This document shows positions 32,584-43,426 of a stretch of 64,000 nucleotides of DNA, piece by piece (within the stretch, counting starts at the first letter, position 1; the number at the start of each line of letters is the position of its first letter). Below the pieces are notes generated by a model. The model was not told the origin of the DNA. It made no database searches and was given only the letters and a program-made list of their open reading frames with translations. A program made the position numbers and the translations under genes. This stretch comes from Pyrenula massariospora (lineage: Eukaryota > Ascomycota > Eurotiomycetes > Pyrenulales > Pyrenulaceae), in contig JAGFMI010000006.1 of assembly GCA_021030905.1 (NCBI GenBank), positions 1,922,001 through 1,986,000 of the forward strand. Direction: 5' to 3'.

Positions 32584-35500
32584 CTAAGCCCAGATGAATC
32601 TTTTGAGTTGGTACCCTACTTGCTCCAGATACCCTGTCCGTTTCTTCGCTTCGGCCAGGGAGATAATATCTGCGTGTTCGAGCAGAGCATTGGCGTCGTC
32701 GAGATGGCCATTGCCATGACCTAATATCGTTTTCTGAATCTCTTCGCATATTTCTTTAACCTGGCTCGTAGCGTCCCGTTCATTTGAATTTGGAGAGCTT
32801 TGTCCGGAAGGACTTACTTTGAAAGCCAGCAAGCGACCACCCGCCGAATCATCGCGACCAGTCAGCCAAGAGCGGCGAGATATGCTACTTGGGGGTGAAG
32901 CCATCTTGCTGGTTTTGCTCAAATCCACTTCGCTTTGTAGACTTCTCGTGTTGACTTTCAATACACTATCATTACTTGGCTGGTATTGGATAATCATCCC
33001 AACATTGGTATTTTCGTCGATTTGTTTTCTCGTCAGGGTTGAGGTGATATAGGTTCCATATACAATTCGTTTGACCGATCGCAGTTCAGCCCTTTCAAAG
33101 GACGCAACCTTTTCCGTCATCCAATCAAACCGGCAGTGGTATACTGCGGCATCTGTCAAGAGAACTACCGATTCCTCCAAAGGAAGCGTTCGAAGCGTGT
33201 TTGGTTGGCTGGGACTGAGCATTATCCATCCCCCACGAAAATTTTCATCGGGGTCTTGGATGACGATCTTCTTACACGTATCAATGGCGTTCTGTCGGAT
33301 CTTGACTATAGAAATTCCAGGGTCCGCATTGATCATATTTGCCTCAAAGTCGTCAAAAGCACTGTCCGATATATTACCAAGCAAAAAGTCGATGACAGTC
33401 TGCGAGAAGTAATCATTGACCGTGTTGTTGTAATACCGGGAAAGTGTGAGGCCAAAATCATTCACCATGCCACGGTAGTCCCTCTTACGCGTCCTGGTGA
33501 AGTCTCCTTTGAGTGCAGCCGTAGAAGCATACAGCTTTGAGATCGCATCGCCGTTGTCGGCCCATAGACCGTTGAACCATTGCGTACTTGGGTCATGAAG
33601 AAAATCGATCTCGAATCCGAACTGACGTAGATCTTTCTCAAGCACATGTTGGGCGAAGGCGCTCTGGACGACGTTCGTGCGATCCAAGCAGTCCATACAA
33701 TTAGTGCGAATAATACCTGATTGTGACTTTAGGACCGCCAGGTCTTTCTCCGCCGTAGACGAAACGACACTCTCTCCGAGCTCGGCGATTGTAGGGGCAA
33801 GCTTGTCGATCAGTAGAGAAACATTTTCAAACTTCATGCCACGGCATTCTGAATGAAAATCAAACCATTCGAACCCAACAGAAGTCTCTGTATTGGATGT
33901 ATTGAAACGCTCGACAGCTGCTTGGTACTCCTCGCCAATTTTGACCTCGCTGCCATGCTTGTCAATCAGTTGCGCAATCTCAATATTTCCATATCTGCCG
34001 ATAAGCTTGCGGAAATGTTGTCCGAGTGCTGAATCGTTGACTTTCTGCGTATGGTGTAGGACAGGGAGAGGCTTGAATGAGTAGGGAGACTGCGAGAAGT
34101 AAAGCGGTATCGAGCCACGGATCTGAAGAAAAGACCGTTTCTCAAACTTGTTGTCCCAACTTGGAGACGAAATAATTTGCTCCGTCTCAACGAAATTTGC
34201 GACGTCACCTCGGTCATCAATGCCCCTTCTAAGATACCGTAATCCAGCACGATGTGAAGAGCGTCTCGAGATTAGTGTCAACAAGAAAGGCTCGCTCGCA
34301 TTCGATTCCGGCGCTATAGCTCCCTGATCTTTCATCAAGACTTTATTCAGGCTTTCCACTGCTGTCGTATGCTTACTATCTCCGGTCGAGGGTTTGACTA
34401 CAAAGGCCTTCTGTCCAACAAAGCCCTGGATCAGGGGGAGGACATATGCGCCACAACTCTCTTCCAGAAATGGCTGGGCAAGATTTTGGTTCCAGTAGAA
34501 CTAAGACACGCCTATCAGTTCAGAGCAGGGAGGTATCAGGACGGAATAGTCGCGTACCACAGACTCCAGATTGGAGGCCACTGGGGCTTTGGCGAATTTC
34601 AAGTCTGGTTGCCCAAAGCGTTGAGTGATGTTGATATCATAAGAGAAGAAGAAGCTACGTGATGCGAAAAGCTGTCTTGTTGTTCTTAACAGCTTTGGTA
34701 ACAGGGCAATCTGGGCGCTGCTGCCAGTGACGGTAGAAATGGAAGTGCTTCGATCATCGGCTGTAGAAATTTCGGGACTATGTAAAGTAGGCGGCTCCGA
34801 ATCGGAAGCAGCATTGCTGTCCTTGTCACCTGCAGAGTTTGTCGACTGTTGAGTAAGATCTGAGGCCTTGAGCGACTCGATCGTCCCATCTTCAGTCTCT
34901 TTTTTGCGAGATCCCCAAGCTTTGCGAGTAAGCCAGCTCGTTGCAAATCTGCCGTATTGGCCTTTCTTTGCGAAAACATCCTCGGCCACACTGGTTCGGC
35001 TTTCACTTTTTAGAATTCTCGGCTGTCCAAGATGTCGATCATGCTCGAAAGGTGTGGTAACATCTCCTTCGTCGGAGATAGATCGTTCGTCCACTTCATC
35101 ATTGTCGCTTACGTCCAATTCATCGTCAGACGTTTCTGTGTCAGTTGGAGCTTCAGTGCTTTGTGTTTTGCGCCTGCTGGAATGAATTGAAATGATTTCT
35201 TTTTCAGCTTCCGCCCTTGAACCCAACGGAAGAAGAGAAACGTCTGTTATTACGTAGACAGGCTTCCCAAAGATCTGCGCAACTTGCTCTCTTTGCGTCA
35301 CGGAGATTAAATACGAGTAGGACGCAATGTTCAGAAGGCCTATGTTATTCCCAATGAGCCAAAGTCGAATGTCGAACTATGACTACAATGAACGAGGGCA
35401 GTGAAACAGCATACCAAGTATCCCATGAGATTCAAGATGCGGACTTTTCTTGTAGGCGTCCACTGCCACATTCTTCCAACGCGTGATCTTGCGAGTCTTG

Positions 35501-35661
35501 TAATCGAGGCGTAGAGCCGAGCTATCTAGTCCTTCGCCCGAGCTGCTCAAAGGTGGGAGAGGTTGTATAATAAACCCTTCAACAGCAGCTATCAATATAA
35601 ATTTTCTGATCAGGCCGGGCATGTTTGGGCGTATTTCAGGGTCCGTCATCTGGATGATCAT
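32584..35661 (-). CDS. SAC-domain phosphoinositide phosphatase with hSac2-like region
   Basis: Exons 35415-35661, 34558-35339 and 32584-34500 give 981 residues. A start 12 nt downstream (MTDPEIRPN) is equally possible. The SAC domain is split by an acidic/Ser-rich insertion of about 170 residues (exon 2) between the N-terminal strand block (GKPVYVITDVSLLPL) and ASNLESVFYWNQNLAQPF. The catalytic CX5R(T) is CMDCLDRTN at about residues 611-619, preceded by SGIIRTN. Downstream, LRSVKRIVYGTYITSTLTR resembles the hSac2 homology domain of INPP5F/Sac2. Family members remove phosphates from PI4P or PI(3,5)P2-type lipids on endomembranes; the substrate here is inferred only to be a monophosphoinositide. 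Not Sac1 proper, because no C-terminal transmembrane pair is seen. Confidence 0.9.
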
Positions 35662-36186
35662 CGGCAGTTTAAAAACCAGAGACTACACCATCTTGGTGAG
35701 GAGATCAACTCTAAAACTCGATTGAGGTTGTGCAACTCCGTTGGAGTTGCGATTGCCTCAAATGAGGTAGAATCCCTTGTCTAGATTCGCCTGAAAGTGT
35801 AAATTTGTCTAGATTCTTGACGTCATGTGAGGCATTTTCATCCTTGGAGCAGATTTTATTCCCCAATTCTAAGATATGTTTCGCACGACTAAATAAGGGT
35901 TTCTTGTGTACGCAGATCTACAGTCTGCTATTGATTATGTATTCTAACAGGCTGTATTACTCTACTGGTTCGTCTAATAATGAAGGCTAAGTCCGGGTTT
36001 TGCTCGCGCCGTACGTTGTATTCCCATCGTTGAATGTTAAAAAGGCGATCGAATGTTGCACATCTCTTTCCTGCAGTCCCCCCTGAGGTTATTTTGCCGA
36101 CCTTTGCTTCACTCTTTGAACCAAAACGCCACGCTACAAAAGCTGAAGTGAGAGTTCACCAAGCCATAAAATTTCACAAGCGTGCA
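35662..36186. other. Intergenic, SAC phosphatase promoter and AEC carrier 3' flank
   Basis: AT-rich, with no gene recognised. Confidence 0.5.
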
Positions 36187-38071
36187 TCACATCTCTGCCC
36201 ATTCGACAACTTCAAGCGCGCAAAGCACGAGGATCAGCGTTGAAGGTAGGATCCAGACGACGTAGCTCTGGAACAGTAGCTTCGACATAACGCTCATGTA
36301 CACATTATTGACCTGGCATATCTGTGCTAGTTGAAGGGCAGATGGCGCTCCTGTCAAAAGGAAACAAACGATGATGAATATCTTATCGTCCACGATACTG
36401 ACAGGAACGTATTTTGCAACCAAAGCCAGAATAGGGATCATGATAATGGTTGGTAATAACATCCGGCTCACGAGTGCAGCGATCAGAAGGTTTCGTTCCT
36501 CAGCTTTGCTTTCGACGCCTTGATTCGCATCCGCTGGCAGGGTATTCCGAGCCAGATTTGCTCCAAGGACGACGAGGATGAGGGGCACTGCAACTCCACC
36601 ACTTTGTTGAACAGCGCGGGTCACTGAATTTCGAATGAATGTACCGTCATCGAAGAACAGATGCTGGAGACGCGGGACAGAGGCAACGATGATGGCGACG
36701 AGCATAGCCCAGAGTGGTGGGTTCATGAATTCATACACGCCGGCGGCGAAGCGTGCAACAAGTCTATAAGTCCTCCTCAGAATTTTCTGAATCGGTAGAG
36801 GCAGTTTCTCAAAGCCAGAGCGCATCTTAATCCGCAGGCGGTTGCAGACTTTGACAATAGGCGACTTTATCCGCTCTTTCCAGTCATGTAGAAGTTCTCG
36901 AAAGCCAGAGCCGGTTCTGCCATCATCTCTACTCTCAACAGTTGGAAAACTTGTTAAATGACCATTTTGTTGAGGGAGCATGTTCCCATTTGCAGGAGGC
37001 TGCAACGGTTCTGTATGTTTCTTTGATGGCCGAGTCTGAGAACCTGATCTGGAAGAATGCACGGACGTGTGGTGACGGTAGGTTATGGGTGTTTGGCCAC
37101 CAGAATCGAAATCGGTACCAGGCGTTTCCGGGCTTCCATGGCTGCAGTCGTCTTCATCCACTACTCCATCATATATCGTGCCTCTCATTGGGTCGTTGCG
37201 TTCGTCCGGTTCGTCATCGGAATCATCGGTGTAACGTTGATGGCCTGACTCGAGACGCTCTGTCTCGAGTGTTCCCCCTTCTTCCTCCGTATATTGGTCG
37301 GCTGGCTTGAGAAGAACATTGTACCCCCAGCTCCATCGAAGAAGTTGACCGAGCTGCTGGAAGATGAGCAGATACAAGATACCCCTGGCTCCCACTTCAT
37401 CGTCATTATCCCCTGGTATCTTGTCCCAGTGCAGTCCGCTGATTGTGTGGGAAAGTGAGATGACGAGAGATATTGGTAGGGAGTTCGAGTTGCCGAACAC
37501 CTTCTTCTTGTTAGCTCATGACTTGAACATGGTTAACAAAGGAGTACTCACGCCCATCGCTGTTATGAAATTTGCCTGGCGTTTCTTGAACCTGAAGCAT
37601 TTGGATATAACAATGGAGCATATGTACGAGACAAGAGTTTGCACAATGAATATTAATGGTATTATAGCAAGATCGACAAGCTTTTCTGCGGTGAGTTGAG
37701 ACGCAAGCTTCGTCCAAACTGTGGAAGTCAGCGAGCAATATAAGGAAGCTTTGAGAAGACATACTTAGGCATGGGGTAAAAAGCATGACATTGAGATTGG
37801 CCACAAACTTTTGAGCCGACGCATCGAACATTCCTTGTCTTGCCACGATATAACCCGGCAAACTCACACACACCACTTCCATAACGGCCTCAAAGACAAG
37901 CAGGGTAAGGTGTCCAAAGTTTGGGTGCTGGGAGTGCGGCGGCGGTCGAGCATAATTGAGCAGGGAGAGAGTTGACTGTGCTACCATGTTGTTTGGTGTT
38001 ATTGCCCTCTCTGTAAAAGGGTTGGCTTGGTCCAGGTGCTGGAGAGACATTGGATTCCTAAACCAAGACAT
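36187..38071 (-). CDS. Auxin efflux carrier (AEC/PIN-like, mem_trans) family membrane transporter
   Basis: Exons 37765-38071, 37552-37718 and 36187-37500 give 595 residues. The N-terminal half has about five hydrophobic helices and the family pattern FTPCLIWTKLASQ followed by FITAMGVFGNSNSLPISLV, both restored by splicing. A polar loop of about 200 residues (Ser/Asp/Arg rich) follows, then a second bundle of about five helices ending VVWILPSTLILVLCALEVVEW. This arrangement (two five-helix halves around a long loop) matches fungal Ecm3-type AEC proteins in the ER or plasma membrane. Substrate unknown. Alternative starts exist at internal Met codons (MVAQSTL). Confidence 0.9.
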
Positions 38072-38921
38072 ATTGTGACCTGTACGTTCGGGTCATTGGC
38101 CGGTGCGAGCGTGACTCCAGTAGAAGCAAGCTATTCGAAAGGCCACGAAGCGTGGAAGGCCTCATTCAATAGCGATAACAAGGCATGCTGAATCACGAGC
38201 TGATGGAGTGAAGTCTCGGATAGTAGAGAAAGAGCGCGTGTCTGAGGTTCGGGGAGAGGACTAAGGCGCGGCAAGGTGGGTTGCGTAAAGGGTGGCAGCA
38301 AGCTCGTCACTGCGGAGAGTGGAGCTGTTTCATTGGCCACTGATATCGCATACGTTTCCCGCGACAGACGATCACGGCTGCTTTTCAGCTTGCCCAAGCA
38401 GCCAGGATACGTGAGTCTCGACGCATACGCAGCATTTGTGGTAAGGAGCTGACGATGCTATGCTGTAAGCGAGCGAGCGAGGGAAGCCAATTCAAGATTT
38501 CCGACAAGTCAGAACCGGGCACTGGCGGGTATCACCTCCGATTTTCAGGGCAGCTTTTCCGAGGAGCATTCTCTAGCAGGCCGAACCAGCCTTGTGTGCC
38601 TTACTAGCATTCATACTGACGACAAAAACCTGACGAAATGTAAATGGTACACCTCTTTCAAAAGGAGGAAGATACTGCAATCCTCGAAAATTTCCTAAAC
38701 ATTGACACGATGTACCTTCCAATGCCCCTACGCAGCAGGCGGCTATATCAAAGAACGCCCGCCTCTTGATTTTACAAGACCTAAGTTAGACCGCTTGTGA
38801 CTCCTTACAATCACCTCCAATACATAATGCCGTTTTCTAGTATACCCGCTAAATGCAAAACCCACTGTATCGCCGTACATGATCCTCGTCAAAGTCCGTA
38901 TCGTTAAGGCAAAACTTGATG
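38072..38921. other. Intergenic, AEC promoter and NIPA 3' flank
   Basis: No gene recognised in about 850 bp. Confidence 0.5.
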
Positions 38922-40518
38922 CTACCGGTCCCCGCTTTTAGCGGGTTGGTGAGAGTATTTCGTCACCCTATCATCTCGACTGGACCTGTGACTGTTTGCC
39001 GCGTTCGAACCTTGAGGCTCTTCAACCAACTCATCAAGCCCAAGCGAGCCCTGTTCAATGTCATAGTGATTCATTAACCCCTGATCTTCCCCGCCAGCAG
39101 GTCCGTATCCGCTGAGACTGAACGTGAGGCTGCTGCTCCGTCGGTGCGGCGAGCTGATGCTCCGTCGAGCCTGCATGCTGCGCCTTGTCTCAAAAGCTGA
39201 TAGGCCGTCTGTGGGGATCGCGTCATCATCGAGAACTTTTCCATTGAGGAGTCTGTGCCCGTCTGGGTCCCCGCGAGATAAATTGAGTAAGTAGACGCCT
39301 GCGAAAATGATAAGAAAGCCGCAGAGTAGAGACAATGTGTTGACAGCGTCGGCGGTGTTGAAGCCTCGGAACAGAATGAAGGACGCGCATAGAGTGGCCG
39401 TGGTAAAAGTGACGTAGTAAATGGGATTGACAATCGACGTTGGAAACTGCGAAAGTGCCTTATTGAGATAGTTCATTTGCACTAGGATGCAGACCACAGT
39501 CACAATAATGAACATGTAGGTCGATGGATGGGTCAGCTGATTGTTTCCGCCTAGTGTCAATTTGAGGGCTATCCCTGAGGCCTTTACCGCCATCACTGAT
39601 ACAGACCCAACCGTGGAACAAATCGAGAGATATATTGCAGGGTTTTTCCTGCCATGTTGCGGTGCTACCCGATAGATCATGACGGTAGAGAATATGACGA
39701 CGGATGCGCAATATACTATAAAGCCTAAGAAATGTTAGTAGACATTCAATGTGGCTAAATACCTTTGCGAACCTGGATGTAATGCATATTTTAGCATGTC
39801 CTCTATCGTTTGAATATCCTTGTCTGGAGGTGCGTGTAGTACGATAACCACGGATCCGATCAGACAGATTGCGCTCCCAAGTTTGCCTAATACGCCAAGT
39901 TCTTCGTGTAAAAAGTATGCGCCAAAGACCGCCCTCGGATCTTTGTTAGTATCTAAGCGTCCAAAGAATTCGCTGCTAGAAACTTACCCGACAAGGACAC
40001 TCAGAGCACCTAGCGGAGTTACTAAGATGGCCGGTGCAAATGCGTAAGCGGCAAAATTTGCAGTTTCGCCAATTACCACTGCATCATTGTCAGTCGGCAC
40101 AACAATCACTGGCGACGGAGGTTGAGGATACTGACTCATTACAATACCAGCCCACCATAGGGGAGTTTTCAGATATGAAAATCCTTCTCCTTCAAAGCCA
40201 TGTCTCTCGCTGGCATCAATCAATCCCTATGTAGAGCAACTTAGTTTTGGTGGGCAAAACATGCGGAACGCCTGCAGGTGCGTAACGATGCTGTCTCGAG
40301 AGGCAATATCTCGACTGGAAAGGTCGTCGTACCTTTTTCGTAATCACAAAACTTGCGCCTGTCCCCAAGATTAGTGAAGGATTTCAAGCAACAGATGAAG
40401 CCTACCAATCGCTAATGAGGAGCTTACGGCAAGTGCCAGCCCGATGTATCTGCAGCACCGTGTCAACGGTCTTCCTTGCGTAGGTGAGAACTTGGTGTAC
40501 TCACTTTTCCTCTATCAT
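38922..40518 (-). CDS. NIPA-type magnesium transporter (DUF803), seven exons
   Basis: Exons in order: 40505-40518 (14 nt), 40406-40449, 40333-40358 (26 nt), 40136-40226, 39988-40078, 39773-39933 and 38922-39724, giving 409 residues. The join reads [34 protein letters not shown], the family N-terminus. Later anchors are [42 protein letters not shown] and [18 protein letters not shown]. About nine transmembrane helices precede a cytosolic Ser/Arg-rich tail of about 115 residues. The family moves Mg2+ and related ions across endosomal or plasma membranes. The intron at 40079-40135 is 57 nt with no in-frame stop, so unspliced RNA would add 19 residues. The first intron's donor is just 5 codons into the gene. 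Confidence 0.93.
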
Positions 40519-41278
40519 TGTGGATTATATGGAGCTTTGCGCTCCGCCCACGGAAGTATCAAAGCTGCGAGGGGCGGCGCCCGGCCAACAGCAGTCGCAA
40601 ACCAATGGTGGGATGAAAGGGTCGGTTTTGACTGTAGGCTCGGAAGAAGATCGTCACGAGCGAAAATTGAGCAGTAGTTGCAAAGAATATGTGGCTCGGT
40701 TGGGGCGCAAGGCGGGGTGTCTGAAGTCTGTTGAAGTTCGCAATTTGTGTGTGGTAATGGTGAAACGTTTAAAGGCTGTGGCAGTTACGGTCGGTTCGTG
40801 GCGACTGGAAAGACTGATCTGGGCTCGTATGGACTTGAGGCAGCCAACAAAAGCAAGAAGAATACTCGAGGGGATTAATCCGAGTTGAACGAATGTTTTG
40901 TCGTCAGTGTCCTCCCAAGGGGCAAGGTACGTCTGGTGCTCGGTTCAATGAGAGAGGGTCAGAGGACAAATGGCTGTACTCGCGGCTTGACAGGGGTCCA
41001 GCAACGCAGGGGTGCCTCGGTGGATTTAAGGTTGTCGTGCCGCCGCAATCCCTGTCCCACCAACTGGCATCTGCCCCGTGCAGTCTATCTACGACTCTAC
41101 TCAGATCTAGATACCCACGGTCACAAGCCAAATCAGTGGCGGTATTCGACCGGCCTTTGTGTCTTTCTTTCACAGAGGGACAAGTCGGCTTCTTCTTCAT
41201 AAGCCCTTCAGCTAAAGAACAGAGAGCTACAGCGGTAGATTATGGTCCTGCACCTTGCACTACTGATACACAGATACG
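40519..41278. other. Intergenic, NIPA promoter and RET2 3' flank
   Basis: No gene supported in about 760 bp; open frames here lack recognisable domains. Confidence 0.5.
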
Positions 41279-42949
41279 TCACTCGATGAGATAGCCCTCG
41301 CTTGCGCTTCTTATGCTCTTGTCGAAGCCAACATCTTCATCCATTTCCACCAGCCGCACGCCTTGGACATCAACGTCAACAAATGGCTTTGTTCGCTCAA
41401 AACGAACCGACATTGGAAAGAATTCGCCCTCGTCCTCTGCCTGAGCTTCGAACTCGAAACTCCCGTTCGCGTTGCTCTCATCAATGTGGCCGATAGTCCA
41501 TTCTAGACTGTCACCCGTAACCTCATATGTTGCATCAAAGCTGGAGACTGCAGGTTCTGAAGTGACGTATGGTATCGTGACAGTAACGTCCTTCAAAGAG
41601 TCCGCAGATGTAAGCTCGTACTCGACTGTAATGTTAAAGGAATCGTCATTCTTGTTCACCCAGACAGTGAATGTTAGAGGTAGGACGTCACTAGAATCTG
41701 GAGTCGCTCGGGCATTCCATCTCAACACGGCAATGCTATTGTTTGGCGGAAATGGTTTTGACTTGTCCTTCAGCTGAATGACCCGCGCCGAGGTGAATGC
41801 ACTCTTGTCCACGTTTGGATGTGTCCTGAATTGAGCTTTGAGTGGGCCTTCCAAAGCTTGTAACGACAGTGTGATCTTCGCGAAGCTCGGGTCTGAAATC
41901 CGCAACTTTAGATCACCTTTCACTTCAAATGACTTGAGGGTACCTTCTCGTGAAAGTTTTGCCGAAATAGATTCAGCAATCACAACGCTGACAGGAGATG
42001 CTGCTTCAAGGGACGGGCGTGCCGAAGCCGTTTTAGTCTCTGCAGTAGTAGATGGTGCGACAAGCGGTACAATATCATCCTCAGCTTCCGGTCCAAGATC
42101 CCCCCTTACTTTCTCAAAAATTTGGGTGTTCTTAGACTTCTTGCCAAGTTGCATTCCTTTCCCGCGTGATGCAAGAGGTTTACTAAACGATTTATTTCTT
42201 TCTGCCTCATAGCTGTCATACGAGTCCGGTACTGAAGGTCGTGAAGGGGGGGTATATGTGGGATAGGAAGGGACTTTGGGTGTCACACCCCGACCGTAGG
42301 CACCGCTTCTTGCAGCCTCCTTGCGCTGGAGCTCCAATTGTTTTGCTCTTCGTTTTCGCTCTTCGTTGGCCTCAAGCTCCTTATTCTGTTTCGCGGTCAG
42401 CATGATCCGCCTCCAAATGAGAGAGGGCGAAAGATAGAGAACGAACCCTTGCGATAATTTCTTGAATGCGCTCCTCGTGACTTTCCATTTCCAAGAAAGT
42501 TTTTATCTGGCTTAGTGATAGATTCTCCCGGTATCCTAAAGAGACCAACTCATCGAATGCACTGAGGAGTTCAAAGGAATGACGAAGTATCTCTCTTTCA
42601 TCGAGCTTCTTACATATACTGCTCACGACTTGGGCGAACAAATGTAGGCTATCTATGTCTTGAAGGATATTGGATTGGCGGTTGGTAACGAGCACCATGT
42701 AGAGCTCATCGAGCGGTTGATATACAAAGCGAACATTGTCCTGTTCCACAGTCGTGTGCTGCGTTCCCGAGTCCGCAAGCTTCGGAAATGATGCCAGAAG
42801 AGCTTCGATCCTTGACCGAGCTATCTCGCGGAATTGGCGAGAAAGAACAGCCTTCCCTCCTCGGGTGCATATTGAGGCTGCAAGGATGACCTGTCCATAA
42901 GCTCAGTAAGACTTCGAAAGTTCGTAGTATCAATTTTGAGACTGACCAT
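41279..42949 (-). CDS. RET2: Coatomer delta subunit (COPI)
   Basis: Exons 42947-42949 (the ATG alone), 42447-42890 and 41279-42385 give 517 residues, the usual length. The joined start reads MVILAASICTRGGKAVLSRQFREIARSRIEALL, the family N-terminus. The N-terminal longin-like/adaptin small-chain domain (to about 140) includes DNVRFVYQPLDELYMVLVTNRQSNILQDIDSL. A linker with NKELEANEERKRRAKQLELQRKEA and a Pro/Ser-rich segment follows. The C-terminal mu-homology domain (about 245-517) carries KGDLKLRISDP and YVTSEPAVSSFDATYEV. It works in retrograde Golgi-to-ER vesicle coats. The start codon is separated from codon 2 by a 56-nt intron with GTCAGT donor and CAG acceptor. Confidence 0.96.
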
Positions 42950-43426
42950 TTTGAATGAGTGGCTCGTACAGAAGAGCGTGACCAAGAACAAGGTCGCAGA
43001 TTTGGTAGGGCATTTCCTAAGATGTTGACAGTTCGCAGTGGACCTGATATTGTGCGGAGCCGGAGAAGCATTCCTCCGAAGCTGTTCGCCGCATCCGACG
43101 ATTAATCCTCCGCCTGCAGGCTTTACCACGGTCCGTCACGTACACCTGCTTTCTCCATCACTGACAACACCCGACAAGGAGGCATGAGTCACATTTCACC
43201 TTTGACTGCTCAGCTAGCCTTGGAATCGCAAACGTGTCCGCGCGAAAATCCCTGTCACATTCCTCTCGTACTGTGAAGTCTTCTATCGCGCCATCTTGAA
43301 ACTCACCCAAGCCAAAGATCTACCTACGTACCTTAGCTCTACGAATCTCCCGTCGAATACGGCCGAGTCAAAATCCCTTATGATCAGTCGTATTTCGGTT
43401 CTTACGTTACAGTGCTTCCGAATGCG
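42950..43426. promoter_or_regulatory. Divergent promoter between RET2 and the DUF2420 gene
   Basis: A 477-bp divergent intergenic region. No specific operator recognised. Confidence 0.5.
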
